A stretch of DNA of 64,000 nucleotides from a virus: IMG/VR virus record IMGVR_UViG_3300026320_000001, positions 83,694 through 147,693 of that record. One strand, written 5' to 3'. A program made the translations under genes and the position numbers. Shown piece after piece: positions 8,349 to 18,282 of the stretch; positions within the stretch are counted from its first letter, which is position 1; each line of letters starts with the position of its first letter. The notes under the pieces are model-generated. The model searched no databases and was not told where the DNA came from. It was given only the letters and a program-made list of their open reading frames with translations.

Positions 8349-11045
8349 TTAAGCTGTATATTGAACTAAAATTCCATTATCAAATCTCATAAATCTATTT
8401 CCAGCCGGAGTAGTTACATTGACTGTTTGATTTAAGCCTCTTCCAGAAACAAAACCATCGGGAGAATAAGTATATAATTTTCCTTCAATATTTATATGTG
8501 CAGAAGATGGAACATTAAATATGATACCAAATTCAGAATGCATATTTATTCCACCACTATCTTGTAACATAAAATTAGCTCCTGAATTTGATGAAATTTC
8601 TATTTCTAATGGAGCCGCTATTGAAATAAAACCAGAAGTACCAGATGTAACACTAACTCCTCCGGGCCATTGTAAAGCAACTCCTGTTGGTGCAACTCCT
8701 GTTGATATTTTTTGAAATGGTATGTTGGTCAATTGAGAATAATCAACAAGACCTAATAATTTTACTGCCTGAATATTTCCAGTAAAAGTTCCAGATGCTC
8801 CAGATATATTTCCACTAAAAGTTCCAGTAGCGGCACTCAATGCGCCTGCAAATGTTCCTGTTGCCGCAGATAAACTCCCTGCAAATGTTCCTGTTGCCGC
8901 AGATAGAGAACCGCTAAAAGTTCCAGTAGCGGCACTTAAAATACCAGCAAAATTTACATTACCAACATTATCAACCCAAAATTTATCAACAAAAGTTCCG
9001 CCTTGATTTTTTTGAATATTCAAAACTTTGATTGCTGTTGGGTCAATAAATATTTTAGTATTTGTTGAAGTTAAAGTAAATTTAGCATTAGTTAATGTTG
9101 CACCTGTTTGGTCTAATACAAAATTATTTCCACCATTAGAAATTCTTAAAGAATTACCGGCAAGAATATTTCCGACGATAACACCACCAACAACACCATA
9201 TGCTGTTCCACCGCCGGGAACAGATACCTCTCCAAGTGCTAATTTTGATGTTAAAAATCCATCATCTGAAAATGCTAAAACATTATTTACAAGCCATGCT
9301 TGTTTTAGACTATAAGTACCACCACTATAATTTCTTGCTCTTAATCCATTTTCATTAATAAGAATTTCTTGATTTGAATTGCTTATTAAATTATTTGTTG
9401 TTGTATTTAAATCAGATGTAATAAAATTTGTTACATCATCTTTATAATTATTACTCCAATTACTCCAATTATAATTATCAAAACTTACAGCAGAACCAGT
9501 TTTAACAACATTTCCTACTAAGTCAGAATACATAAATCCACTTCCGTCAATTCTAACTCTATTACTAAATAGCATAGAAAAATTAATTGGGTCATTAAAA
9601 CCAAATGTAATTTTTAATAACACTGTTTCTATAAAAACATCTGTTTCTATTTCAGCAATTACGGTTGCACCAACTTCTGTTTGAGTCGTAAAAACAGAGA
9701 ATTCTTCCAATGCAATATAATTTGCTGAATTCATAGAAATTTCATATCTTGGTTGAGAAACTCTTGCCAATACTGTTATAGCTTGGTCATATAATGCTTG
9801 TTCAGCATGTTGAATTTCTACTAAGGTCATAGAATCAGTTTGAATTATATTTTCATTTTTATATGTGTTTTCATATATGAAATTATTCAATTCTAATAAT
9901 TGTGATGGACTAAAATTTGTTGAAAAACTAACCTGATTATTTATTGTAACTATACTAGTTGTTGTTGAATTTATTTGAGTTTGTTTATTTGTAATTAAAA
10001 TTTGTTGTGCTGTTATTTGAGATTGTTTTGCGACCATTAGGGCGACAATATCAGAATAGGGGAGTCCCTGTTGTATTCTTACTTTTTGAACGCCCTCCAA
10101 TGCTAACAATTCAGAATTCAAAGTATCTAAAGTACCATTTAAAACTATTAATTCTGAATTATAAGTTATTAATAAAGTCAATAAATTAGCATAACTCAAC
10201 TGAAGAGAATCAATTAAATTATTCCAATTATTAACTGCTGTTACAAGACTGGAACTCATCCAATTAGAATTTGTATAATAAGAAAAATCATATATCTTAT
10301 CTGTTCCTAAAGGATTTACTGCACGTATATTTAAAACACCTCCACCATAAACAGATAGACATGTGGTTATTTCATCACTTTTTTCAGAAAATGTTGCATC
10401 TTTTATTATGTTATCAAAACTTAAAAATATATCAGTTTGTATTGTTGCATTTTCTATTGTTTTTGCTGAAATAGTTTTATTATCAGTATCAAAAAAGAAA
10501 ACACATTCAAATGCTTTACACACATCTACCATTAAAAAATTATAAATGTTTGTATCTGAAACATTGAATGTTCTAAATTTAACCATTAATTCTGTATCAA
10601 TATTTCCAATAGACCATGTTGGTGCAAGCTTAATCATATCATCAAGAAGTGTTCCAGCAGGACTAACAATGTTATATAAAGCAACTGTTCCACCATAGGC
10701 AACCAATCTTTTTGAAATTAAATCTGCTTCTAAAGAATTGCATGTTACTTTTTTTATTGGAATTGAACCATTCAAATCTTCTTCAGAATCAATAATTAAA
10801 AAATATCCATATCCTTCAATTCTAACAAGTCTTTTGTTTTGAATATAATCATATGCTTCTATGTTTGTTGTTCCACCATCTATACTTTTAGGAAAATCAA
10901 ATTTGAATTCACTAAGAGAATTAAAATTTAAATTTATTTCTGTATTATATGCAAGACCCAATGAATATAATTCCGATTTATCCGGGTTGCACAGAAGGAT
11001 AAAAGGTATTTCAGGTTGACCAAAGAAATCAAATTGGACATCCAT
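8349..11045 (-). CDS. tail-associated protein (Tal-like) with fibre-like C-terminus
   Basis: 898 residues, the second large protein downstream of the tape measure, after Dit. The N-terminal ~380 residues have the look of the gp27/Tal hub (NLNFNSLSEFKFDFP, then RLVRIEGYGYFLII and VTCNSLEADLISKRL). A coiled-coil segment covers about 270-360. Then comes a beta-rich fibre region with five to six copies of an 11-residue unit (SAATGTFAGSL) near 700-760, and a C-terminal head ending in GNRFMRFDNGILVQYTA. It should cap the tail tube and carry side or central fibres. No lytic domain is evident. Confidence 0.8.
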   Translation of the reverse strand: MDVQFDFFGQPEIPFILLCNPDKSELYSLGLAYNTEINLNFNSLSEFKFDFPKSIDGGTTNIEAYDYIQNKRLVRIEGYGYFLIIDSEEDLNGSIPIKKVTCNSLEADLISKRLVAYGGTVALYNIVSPAGTLLDDMIKLAPTWSIGNIDTELMVKFRTFNVSDTNIYNFLMVDVCKAFECVFFFDTDNKTISAKTIENATIQTDIFLSFDNIIKDATFSEKSDEITTCLSVYGGGVLNIRAVNPLGTDKIYDFSYYTNSNWMSSSLVTAVNNWNNLIDSLQLSYANLLTLLITYNSELIVLNGTLDTLNSELLALEGVQKVRIQQGLPYSDIVALMVAKQSQITAQQILITNKQTQINSTTTSIVTINNQVSFSTNFSPSQLLELNNFIYENTYKNENIIQTDSMTLVEIQHAEQALYDQAITVLARVSQPRYEISMNSANYIALEEFSVFTTQTEVGATVIAEIETDVFIETVLLKITFGFNDPINFSMLFSNRVRIDGSGFMYSDLVGNVVKTGSAVSFDNYNWSNWSNNYKDDVTNFITSDLNTTTNNLISNSNQEILINENGLRARNYSGGTYSLKQAWLVNNVLAFSDDGFLTSKLALGEVSVPGGGTAYGVVGGVIVGNILAGNSLRISNGGNNFVLDQTGATLTNAKFTLTSTNTKIFIDPTAIKVLNIQKNQGGTFVDKFWVDNVGNVNFAGILSAATGTFSGSLSAATGTFAGSLSAATGTFAGALSAATGTFSGNISGASGTFTGNIQAVKLLGLVDYSQLTNIPFQKISTGVAPTGVALQWPGGVSVTSGTSGFISIAAPLEIEISSNSGANFMLQDSGGINMHSEFGIIFNVPSSAHINIEGKLYTYSPDGFVSGRGLNQTVNVTTPAGNRFMRFDNGILVQYTA
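8776..8950 (-). repeat. 33-bp tandem units in the Tal-like gene
   Basis: About five adjacent copies of a 33-bp unit encode the 11-residue motif (S/G)A(A/S)GTF(A/S/T)G. This is a typical short fibre-shaft repeat and a potential site of copy-number change. Confidence 0.75.
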
Positions 11046-11063
11046 ATTATTTAACCTCCTTTT

Positions 11064-11861
11064 TTACCCACCAATTTTTTTGGCGATTGTTTGAGTTGTC
11101 ATAGAAAATTGTGCGATATTTCCTTGTATTCTTAATCTATTAACTCCCGGAACTAATCTCAAAAAATGTTTATTGAATTTTGATAATCTTTTCAATCCAG
11201 TTGAAGAAGATATTGTTTGTAAACTATTATCTATAGTAATTACTTCATTAGCAGAAAGGGCGGTAAAAGTAAACATTCTATTATTATCATCAAGATTTGT
11301 TATATTTATATTTCCACCAAAAGAATTACAAGTAAGAATATTGGATGGATATAAATAAGAACCTATATCATCTGAAATATTATTAAAAGTAATTGTAGCA
11401 TCAACAACAGGAACAACATAATTATACACAACAGTTTTTGGAAAATTAAAAGCAAATGGAGCATTACAATTAACTGTAAATTTTACTCCTGTTAATAAAT
11501 TACCAATTCTAACAATTTTTGGGTCATTTAATATTGCGTCAAAATAAACTAATTGCATATCATCTTCATCAATTTGAAGACGTTGATATGTTCTACTAGA
11601 AAAAAAGACTTTTTGAATTAATTGAAAAAAATCAGCATCAATTTCTTCGTTACTAAAAGCTGTCATTTCAAAAGATAAAACTGGAGATGGAGTTGCACCA
11701 TAAAAAAATGGTGTTGCCCGTCTATATAATTTTTGATTTAATATTTCCATTGAACTTGAACCCATTGATTCATTAACTGCTTGTGCATCTATATTGGAAA
11801 TTCTTAGTCCATATAATTCCGAAGGAATCCCCCCGTAGAGGAAAGAGCTACCATAAAACAT
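11064..11861 (-). CDS. distal tail protein (Dit-like)
   Basis: 265 residues encoded between the tape measure and the Tal-like gene, the canonical Dit position. The N-terminal half has Dit-family character (LYGLRISNID near the start, FYGATPSPVLSFEMTAF, and a PLASE-like arm region). The C-terminal half is a beta-sandwich. Dit forms the hexameric ring that links the tail tube to the tip complex. A strong AGAAAGGAG precedes the ATG. Confidence 0.78.
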   Translation of the reverse strand: MFYGSSFLYGGIPSELYGLRISNIDAQAVNESMGSSSMEILNQKLYRRATPFFYGATPSPVLSFEMTAFSNEEIDADFFQLIQKVFFSSRTYQRLQIDEDDMQLVYFDAILNDPKIVRIGNLLTGVKFTVNCNAPFAFNFPKTVVYNYVVPVVDATITFNNISDDIGSYLYPSNILTCNSFGGNINITNLDDNNRMFTFTALSANEVITIDNSLQTISSSTGLKRLSKFNKHFLRLVPGVNRLRIQGNIAQFSMTTQTIAKKIGG

Positions 11862-11880
11862 ATTTTCTCCTTTCTATATA

Positions 11881-11910
11881 TAAACCCTTATTTATTATAA
11901 TAAGGGTTTA
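11881..11910. other. intergenic hairpin between tape measure and Dit genes
   Basis: A perfect 12-bp inverted repeat, 11881-11892 with 11899-11910, with a 6-base loop. It lies 8 bases after the tape-measure stop and just before the Dit ribosome binding site. No U-tract follows on either strand, so it is more likely an mRNA-stabilising or processing hairpin than a full terminator. Confidence 0.6.
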
Positions 11911-11917
11911 TAATTAA

Positions 11918-14900
11918 CTATTCTTGAAATAAATCTGCGCGCCTATTAAAACCACGATTTTGCATTGTTTTATTTAATTCTGAAATAACTTTTTGTGCTA
12001 TTTTTTCAATATCTGGAAGAACTGAACGGTCAAGATTTCCAGAAACAGTTATATCCATTAATTTCTCAATATTTATTCCTCCTGAACCAGATGATTGAAC
12101 CATTGATTGAGGTAAAATATTTGACATAAAATTATGCATTTGTTTAGGATTTATAACAAGTTCTCCGTCCATAAGCTTATTAAATTCTTCATTGGATTTT
12201 AATTTCGGTGCGCCTCCAACAAATCCAGATTTTATACCATCATGTCTATGTGGAACAACGGGAGTGATGGTAGAAGATGGTGTAAACGCTCCAGCACCTC
12301 CAGCAACTCCTCCAAGTCCAGCCAAAGATGTTCTATATTGTTCTACTGCCATTCTTGCAGAATCCCACATTTGAACAATATCTTTATCAATTCCAGTTCC
12401 ATATTCACTATTCCAAGCAATTAAATCTTTATAAACACTTGAATTTTTATCGGCAATCAAGTCTAATGCTTGTTTATTTATATTGCCTTCTTTTGATAAA
12501 TAATCATCAATTAATTGTATTTGGTCTTGTAATGATTTTTCTTTTGCGTTATAAGAATTATCAAGTTCTTCAACTCTTATATCGTATCTTCTTTGAGCCG
12601 CTTGTTGTTCATCATCAATTTCTCTTAAGCGTAAACTATATGATTCTTCATAATTCTTTTTTTCTTGGTCAATTGAATCGGTTTGTAATTGTGAAGTTTC
12701 TTGTGCAATTTGTTTTTCATGTTCCAATGCTTGATTTTGAAGATTATATTGTCTATCAGCAACATCCTGAGACATTCCCTTTTGTAATTTAGCGGCTTCA
12801 TCTTCTAGTTGCAATTTCTTTGCTTGTGCTTCGGCACTATCATCAAGTCCTAAAACAATTATTTGTGCTTCTAAATCTGAAAGTTTTTTTTGATTTTCTT
12901 CAGTTTTATTATTATAATCGTCTTCTGCTTTTTTAGCTTTTAATAATTCTTCTTGTGCAGATATGATTTTTAGATAAGAATCAAGCTCATCTTTTATTGC
13001 TTGTTTTCTATCATCGGCATTTTGTTGTTCATCTTCTTTTTGTCTTTGTAGACTTGTTTTCTCATCATCATAAATTTGTTTTTGTCTGTCTAATTGGTCT
13101 TTGTATTCTTTTTTTCTTTGTTCAATTACATTTTTATAATCCGAAAGTTCTTGTTTGAGATTATCTTTTTCTTGTTTCTTTATATCCTTTAACATTTCAA
13201 CAACATTTTTTGTTAATGCTTTGAATGCATCTTTAGATTCTTTTGTAACCTGAGAAATTGGAGAATCTGACGATGAAGATATTTGACTGGATGCTTGTTT
13301 TACAGTATTTACAACAGTTGCAAGTTGTTTAGCAATTTCTTGGTCTATTTTATCGCCATTTTTTAAAGTATTTAATAAAACATCTTGTTGTGCTTTATCT
13401 AAAGAATAATATGAAGTTTTTATTTGATTCATGTATTCTTTTTGCAATAAAGCATCTTCTTTTAACTTCTCTGCCAAGCCTTTTGCGGCATAGGGAGTGA
13501 TTATAAGACTATTTGCCTGTCTTTGAAATTGTTCTATTTCCTGTCTTGTTTTCTTATATGCATTTATGTCGGCTTCATAACTTTTTTTATTTGCTAAAGA
13601 AAGTTTTTCTTTTTCAATATCAATTTCTTCTTTTTTTAAATCTAGAAGTGCTTTTAAATTAACTGTTTCATCAATTATGAAATTGCCTTGTTCATCATAA
13701 TATCCTGAAACTGTAGGAAGAATATCTCTCAAATCTGATTGAACTTTAAAAAATCTTTCTTGTTCATCATTTGTTTTACTTGTTTTATTTTTTAATGATT
13801 CAAATTCTTTCCATAAATCTTTGATGGAATCTGATTGTTTATTTAGTTTAGATAAATTAGCGGCACTTTCTTTTGCATTCATAGATAATTGATTTAATTT
13901 ATCTCTTGTTTCATCAACAGTATCATTAAAATAATTAAATGCTAAAACAGCCGCACCAATGGCTAGTACAGCAAATCCAAATGGATTTGCTTCCATAATT
14001 AAGGTTAATGCCGCCCATGCATCAGTTAATGTTGTTATACCAACAGCAGAAACAATAGCCGCTCCATTGAATGCCAATAGGGAAGTGGTTATAACTCCAA
14101 AAAGTGCTGGAAGTCCACCAGCCAAAGATATTATATTTAATAATCCTGAACCAATATCATATAATGCAGGAACTAATCCACTAGATACAGTTCCTTGTAT
14201 TAATTTTTCCCATGAAGCAATAAATCTATTTTGTGCGGCTTCTGCGCTTTTCAAATAAATTGAATATCTATCCATTGCAAGACCAGCAGAATTTGATTCT
14301 TCTGTTTGCAATTTCAATGCTTCGTTCATATGTCCCATAAGAACATAGAAAATATTAGCTTGACGTACACCGGCGATACTTTTTGCTATATTGGCTTGCT
14401 CTGTATCACTTAAGCCATTCCATTTAGCTGAAACATCTTCTAATACATCAGACATATTTCTAAATTGATGTTGACTATCTCTCAATGGAACATCTATTCT
14501 TGCCAAAGCAGATTCAACATTATTTAAACCAAGACCATCTTCATCAATTTTTCCAGCTTTAATATCTTGCATACGAGCAAACATGGTTTTAAATGATTGA
14601 CCAATTGTTTCTGCGCTTTGTCTGGTAACAGAACTAACTACACCAATATAACTTATTAGTTTATCAAGACTTACTCCGGCTTGTTGACCTGACGCCGCTG
14701 AATATTGTAATGCTGTTGCCAATTCACCAGCGCTTGTTGCGGCAACATTATCTACAGCTATCAATTTATCAACAACACTTGAAGCATCTTTTGCTTCTAG
14801 TTTATATGAATTTAATGTTGCTGTTAAATAATTTGTTGCATCTGCTGTTTCAAGATTTCCAAGTTTTGAAAGCATTAAACTTGAACGAAGTAATTCTTGT

Positions 14901-15646
14901 GTTTCTGCAATGCTTTTACCTTGTCTTAACCACTCAACACTTCCTTGTGCGACTTCGATAGTTGTTGCGCCTAATTCTCTTGCAAGTCTATTATAACTTA
15001 AAGCCAAAGCATTTACTTCTTCTGGTGTTTGCGCTCCAGTTACTTGCAAGACTTGAATATTTGTCATTTCTTTATTCAAATCTTTTACATATTGAATACC
15101 TTGTTTAATTTGATTTAATGCACCATAAACTAATCCAATACTTGTTGCATATTGTAAAGTTCTTGAAATAGCATTTGATAAACCATCAGTCCAAGTTGCA
15201 ATAGATTTAGTAGAACCTTGAACTACTTTTGTAGTTTGAACAAATCCAGCATTTTGTTCATCAGTAGCATTTTTTAATTTATAAGTTTCAGTAATTAAAG
15301 TATCTTGTGCATCTCTATATTTTACAATTTGACCAGTGACATCACCAGTATTATTTGTAATATTTGTTGTTTGAACATTTTTTCCTAAATCTTGTAATTC
15401 TTTTATTCTTGTTTGAATTTCATCAAGAGATTTTAATTCCATTTTAGCATCAATAAGTTGAATTTTTGATTTACTCTTATTGATAGAACTATTAACTTTG
15501 GCTGTAAAATCGCTAACATCTTTATCGTTTATATTTAATTTTAAATTTAAACTATATTTTTTTGATAAAGTGTCAACTTCTTCTTGAAGACTTGTTGCAT
15601 CTATAGATGCTTTTAAAATTAAACGATAATCTTTATTGCTTGCCAT
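11918..15646 (-). CDS. tail tape measure protein
   Basis: 1242 residues, the longest ORF here. Residues about 185-440 carry the phage TMP core: MTNIQVLQVTGAQTPEEV, ELGATTIEVAQGSVEWLRQG, then YIGVVSSVTRQSAETIGQSF and ADITQ-like NGLSDTEQANIAKSIAG. Hydrophobic helices lie near 490-575 (GLLNIISLAGGLPALFG and AVLAIGAAVLAFNYF), followed by a long coiled coil at about 590-1080. The protein sets tail length and is ejected with DNA. Its size implies a tail near 180 nm by the usual 1.5 angstrom per residue rule. There is a strong GGAGG ribosome binding site. Confidence 0.92.
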   Translation of the reverse strand: MASNKDYRLILKASIDATSLQEEVDTLSKKYSLNLKLNINDKDVSDFTAKVNSSINKSKSKIQLIDAKMELKSLDEIQTRIKELQDLGKNVQTTNITNNTGDVTGQIVKYRDAQDTLITETYKLKNATDEQNAGFVQTTKVVQGSTKSIATWTDGLSNAISRTLQYATSIGLVYGALNQIKQGIQYVKDLNKEMTNIQVLQVTGAQTPEEVNALALSYNRLARELGATTIEVAQGSVEWLRQGKSIAETQELLRSSLMLSKLGNLETADATNYLTATLNSYKLEAKDASSVVDKLIAVDNVAATSAGELATALQYSAASGQQAGVSLDKLISYIGVVSSVTRQSAETIGQSFKTMFARMQDIKAGKIDEDGLGLNNVESALARIDVPLRDSQHQFRNMSDVLEDVSAKWNGLSDTEQANIAKSIAGVRQANIFYVLMGHMNEALKLQTEESNSAGLAMDRYSIYLKSAEAAQNRFIASWEKLIQGTVSSGLVPALYDIGSGLLNIISLAGGLPALFGVITTSLLAFNGAAIVSAVGITTLTDAWAALTLIMEANPFGFAVLAIGAAVLAFNYFNDTVDETRDKLNQLSMNAKESAANLSKLNKQSDSIKDLWKEFESLKNKTSKTNDEQERFFKVQSDLRDILPTVSGYYDEQGNFIIDETVNLKALLDLKKEEIDIEKEKLSLANKKSYEADINAYKKTRQEIEQFQRQANSLIITPYAAKGLAEKLKEDALLQKEYMNQIKTSYYSLDKAQQDVLLNTLKNGDKIDQEIAKQLATVVNTVKQASSQISSSSDSPISQVTKESKDAFKALTKNVVEMLKDIKKQEKDNLKQELSDYKNVIEQRKKEYKDQLDRQKQIYDDEKTSLQRQKEDEQQNADDRKQAIKDELDSYLKIISAQEELLKAKKAEDDYNNKTEENQKKLSDLEAQIIVLGLDDSAEAQAKKLQLEDEAAKLQKGMSQDVADRQYNLQNQALEHEKQIAQETSQLQTDSIDQEKKNYEESYSLRLREIDDEQQAAQRRYDIRVEELDNSYNAKEKSLQDQIQLIDDYLSKEGNINKQALDLIADKNSSVYKDLIAWNSEYGTGIDKDIVQMWDSARMAVEQYRTSLAGLGGVAGGAGAFTPSSTITPVVPHRHDGIKSGFVGGAPKLKSNEEFNKLMDGELVINPKQMHNFMSNILPQSMVQSSGSGGINIEKLMDITVSGNLDRSVLPDIEKIAQKVISELNKTMQNRGFNRRADLFQE

Positions 15647-15688
15647 TTTTCCTCCTTCTCCTCACCAAGATAGGGAGGTGGTTATTAT

Positions 15689-16693
15689 TTAAGTAAATGC
15701 TTCATCTGACATATCCTCATCATCACGAATAACATATAATTCACTTGTTTGTGATGATTCATGTCCTAATAATTTTTGAACTACTTTTATATCGCGTCCC
15801 TGTTCTACTACTAAACTCGTAGCACGTGACTCTCTCAAAATATGTGGGTGAAATCTTCTTCCCAATAATTTTGTAAAAATTGTTGTTCCCCATAAATTTA
15901 AAGTTGCCGGATTCAATTGTTTGACAACATGGTTATGTTTTGATACAAAAACATATGGACAATCATCATTTCCTCTAATTTCCATCCATTTTTTAATTGC
16001 CAACATAGATTCTTCATCAAATTGAAAAATTCTAATCTTACCGGCTTTTCCTTTTCCTTTACATCTAATTTTTCCAGTTAAATAATACGTGGCAGTTTTT
16101 ATAATTTCATTTCCATTTTCATCTTTTACTTTTATTTCTTTTTCTTGTTTTTCTGCATTAATAACTTCTTTTAAAAGCTGAATAGATTCTGCTCTTCTAC
16201 ATCCGGTGCTAAAAGTAAATTTTAAATATGCTAAATGTTGCCACATTTCTAATTTTTCTAATTCTTTACACATTAAAGAATATTCTTCAAGAGTGGGAGG
16301 ATTTTTTTCATTTACAAAAGCAGATGTGGGTGCAGATATTTTTTTAGTTATATAAGACCTAAAATTTAATTCTTCATAATATGTTTCAATATATGAGTTT
16401 AAAGATGAAACAGCCGCACGTTTTAATCTAACAGCAGAAGAAGAGAGTCCTCTTCTTGTCAAATAATTTTGATATAAAAGAAAATCTTTACTTTTTATTT
16501 TATCAAAATCTTTATCTTCACAATTATCTTTAATATAACAAAAATATATACGAAGTGCAGATGTATATTGTGACAAAGTTTGGTCAGATAATTGAATACT
16601 TTCTTTTAAAAATTCTTCCACTATTTTTCTATTTTTTTGATTTATAGATGCCCATTGAACATCTGTAACTTCAGGTATTTTTTCAACTGTCAT
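15689..16693 (-). CDS. tyrosine recombinase (phage integrase family)
   Basis: 334 residues. The SAM-like N-terminal core-binding domain is at about 25-110. The catalytic domain has R166 in FSTGCRRAES, a basic turn with K near 219 (KGKGKAGKIR), H284 and R287 in HPHILRESRAT, H311 in LLGHES and the nucleophile Y320 in SELYV. All catalytic residues are present, so it should be active in strand cleavage and exchange. It overlaps the upstream GIY-YIG gene by 11 bases. It sits unusually, between head-tail/tail genes and the tape measure rather than in a lysogeny module. No repressor, excisionase or attP is apparent, so its purpose (integration, dimer resolution or a hitchhiking gene) is open. Confidence 0.9.
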   Translation of the reverse strand: MTVEKIPEVTDVQWASINQKNRKIVEEFLKESIQLSDQTLSQYTSALRIYFCYIKDNCEDKDFDKIKSKDFLLYQNYLTRRGLSSSAVRLKRAAVSSLNSYIETYYEELNFRSYITKKISAPTSAFVNEKNPPTLEEYSLMCKELEKLEMWQHLAYLKFTFSTGCRRAESIQLLKEVINAEKQEKEIKVKDENGNEIIKTATYYLTGKIRCKGKGKAGKIRIFQFDEESMLAIKKWMEIRGNDDCPYVFVSKHNHVVKQLNPATLNLWGTTIFTKLLGRRFHPHILRESRATSLVVEQGRDIKVVQKLLGHESSQTSELYVIRDDEDMSDEAFT

Positions 16694-17327
16694 TATTAAT
16701 TGCTCCTCTATTTGGATAATCTTCTGGAAAATTTAATGGATGAGGCAAATTATTATTTATTATATATTCATCATATGCTTTTGCCGCATCAATTTCTGTA
16801 TCATAAATTCCAATGTGTATTGATTTATTATTTAATTTTAATGAGGCTCTCCAATATTTTTCATTTTTAAAAGAAACACCCCTATAAATAGATTTATATT
16901 TTATATTTGAACTTCTTTTTTTTGGGACTTTCATTCTTAATTTTCTTTCTTCTGAAAGATTTTTACCAAAAAGTGCCTTACGAATATTTTCTTTTGTTTC
17001 TTGGGATGGAATCCATCCCAATGAACCTTCTCCTCCGTCAGTTAAATTATAACCATTTGGAGATTTGGTATTGAATTTTTTAATATAATAAATTTCTTTT
17101 TTTATTAGTTCTTCTCTTTCACATTTTTTAATTATATAAAATTTAAAATTATTTTCTCCATATTTATTCCAAGCATTTTGTAAATAATTATTTACATGTT
17201 TATTATTTTTTAAATTAAATTTATGAGAATTCCATCTTCCAATTATATCTAAACCTTTTCCAATATATTTTTTATTATTAATTAAATTTTCAATACAATA
17301 AATTCCAATTATTTTATTAATTCTCAT
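16683..17327 (-). CDS. GIY-YIG homing endonuclease with AP2 domain
   Basis: 214 residues. The GIY-YIG core is IIGIYCIENLINNKKYIGKG with Arg in IGRWNSH, NAWNKYGENNF and the metal-binding Glu in EIYYIKKF. A NUMOD-like segment follows (GWIPSQETKENIRKALFGK), then one AP2 domain (YRGVSFKNEKYWRASL to AAKAYDEYIINNNL). It overlaps both neighbours by 11 bases (RusA upstream, recombinase downstream), so it sits tightly between them. It is similar in layout to the nuclease at 6835-7758 and is probably a relative. It is free-standing, with no intron core seen. Confidence 0.9.
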   Translation of the reverse strand: MRINKIIGIYCIENLINNKKYIGKGLDIIGRWNSHKFNLKNNKHVNNYLQNAWNKYGENNFKFYIIKKCEREELIKKEIYYIKKFNTKSPNGYNLTDGGEGSLGWIPSQETKENIRKALFGKNLSEERKLRMKVPKKRSSNIKYKSIYRGVSFKNEKYWRASLKLNNKSIHIGIYDTEIDAAKAYDEYIINNNLPHPLNFPEDYPNRGAINNDS

Positions 17328-17769
17328 TTTTCATATCCTTAATAATAATTTCAACTCTTGGATTTAATTTATCATATTGGAAGGGATGAAATTTTAATCT
17401 TAAATTTTCTCCATTATCATCTATCAAAACCCCTGCGTCAACAAATCCATCATTAATCAATTTGGGTGTAAGCAGTAAATTATCGAAATCTCTTCTCCTA
17501 TGGTCTGGAAAAAAGAAAGTGTATTCAAATTCTGCTTTATTTAATTTTAAATTAGCAACATCATAATAGCTTGCTAACCAAATTGAAAATTCTTTATATT
17601 TTTGTTTCAATGAATTTTGAACCATTCTTTTTATTGATGTAAAATAATTAAAAGAAGGTGGTATCGGTTTTTTTATTGGCATAACTTTTCTCTTTGGATA
17701 TTTTTCAAAATAATAAATCATATATTTTTCTAAAATATCATTATTAATTATTATTTTATATTTATTCAT
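17317..17769 (-). CDS. rusA: RusA-type Holliday junction resolvase
   Basis: 150 residues. The RusA signature is DHRRRDFDNL (D89, D94, D96) followed by INDGFVDAG and LIDDNGENL (D117/D118). These acids bind magnesium at the dimeric active site. The enzyme cleaves Holliday junctions symmetrically, and in phages helps resolve recombination intermediates or trim DNA before packaging. It sits in the tail operon directly upstream of a homing endonuclease and a tyrosine recombinase, so a small DNA-processing island interrupts the virion genes. Confidence 0.85.
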   Translation of the reverse strand: MNKYKIIINNDILEKYMIYYFEKYPKRKVMPIKKPIPPSFNYFTSIKRMVQNSLKQKYKEFSIWLASYYDVANLKLNKAEFEYTFFFPDHRRRDFDNLLLTPKLINDGFVDAGVLIDDNGENLRLKFHPFQYDKLNPRVEIIIKDMKNEN

Positions 17770-17782
17770 ATTCTTAATTTTA

Positions 17783-17810
17783 TGTAGACTCTCACATAAG
17801 AGAGTCTACA
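17783..17810. other. intergenic hairpin upstream of rusA
   Basis: A perfect 11-bp inverted repeat (TGTAGACTCTC at 17783-17793 with its complement at 17800-17810) with a 6-base loop. It overlaps the stop codon of the upstream gene. There is no U-tract, so it could attenuate or protect the mRNA rather than terminate it. Confidence 0.55.
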
Positions 17811-18282
17811 TATTAACTCCTCTTTTTTTAAATTCTGAAGAAAATAATTTTTCTAATTCTCCCTCTTCAAACATTTCATGTATAAAACGATTCCAATAAT
17901 CCGCACGCTGTTTGTGTCCAAATACATCATTTACATTAAGTAAATCAGCAAGACGTTTACGCATATCTTTTCCATTTTCAAAATGGCGACCAGAACCTCT
18001 ATCAACGGTCATGACTTCCCAATTATAAAATAATTCTCTTGATATATCATTTAATGTTTTACGAGTTTCTTTTAGTCGAAATGCTTCTAGAAATTCATAA
18101 GAAGGAATTCCAGAATTATCTTCATAATTCTTATTGGGGAAATAGTCCCAATGGTATGTTTCGGCAAGTATATGGTCTTTTAATTTTTCTCTTACTTGAA
18201 TGCTAACAGATTCAATAACTTCTCTTGTTATTTCTTCCATTAGAATTCTTAATTGGTTCTCGTTTTTTATATTCAATATCAT
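17806..18282 (-). CDS. hypothetical protein, possible tail completion protein
   Basis: About 158 residues. Candidate starts TTG, GTG and ATG lie in a row; I chose the ATG at 18282, and a shorter version from 18240 is possible. The middle, HWDYFPNKNYEDNSGIPSYE followed by LEAFRLKET, and RGSGRHFENGKDMRKRLADLLN recall HK97-gp10-like minor tail proteins, but this is a weak resemblance. It overlaps the zinc-ribbon gene by 71 bases, indicating translational coupling. Position between the major tail protein and the tape measure fits a tail role. Confidence 0.55.
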   Translation of the reverse strand: MILNIKNENQLRILMEEITREVIESVSIQVREKLKDHILAETYHWDYFPNKNYEDNSGIPSYEFLEAFRLKETRKTLNDISRELFYNWEVMTVDRGSGRHFENGKDMRKRLADLLNVNDVFGHKQRADYWNRFIHEMFEEGELEKLFSSEFKKRGVNM

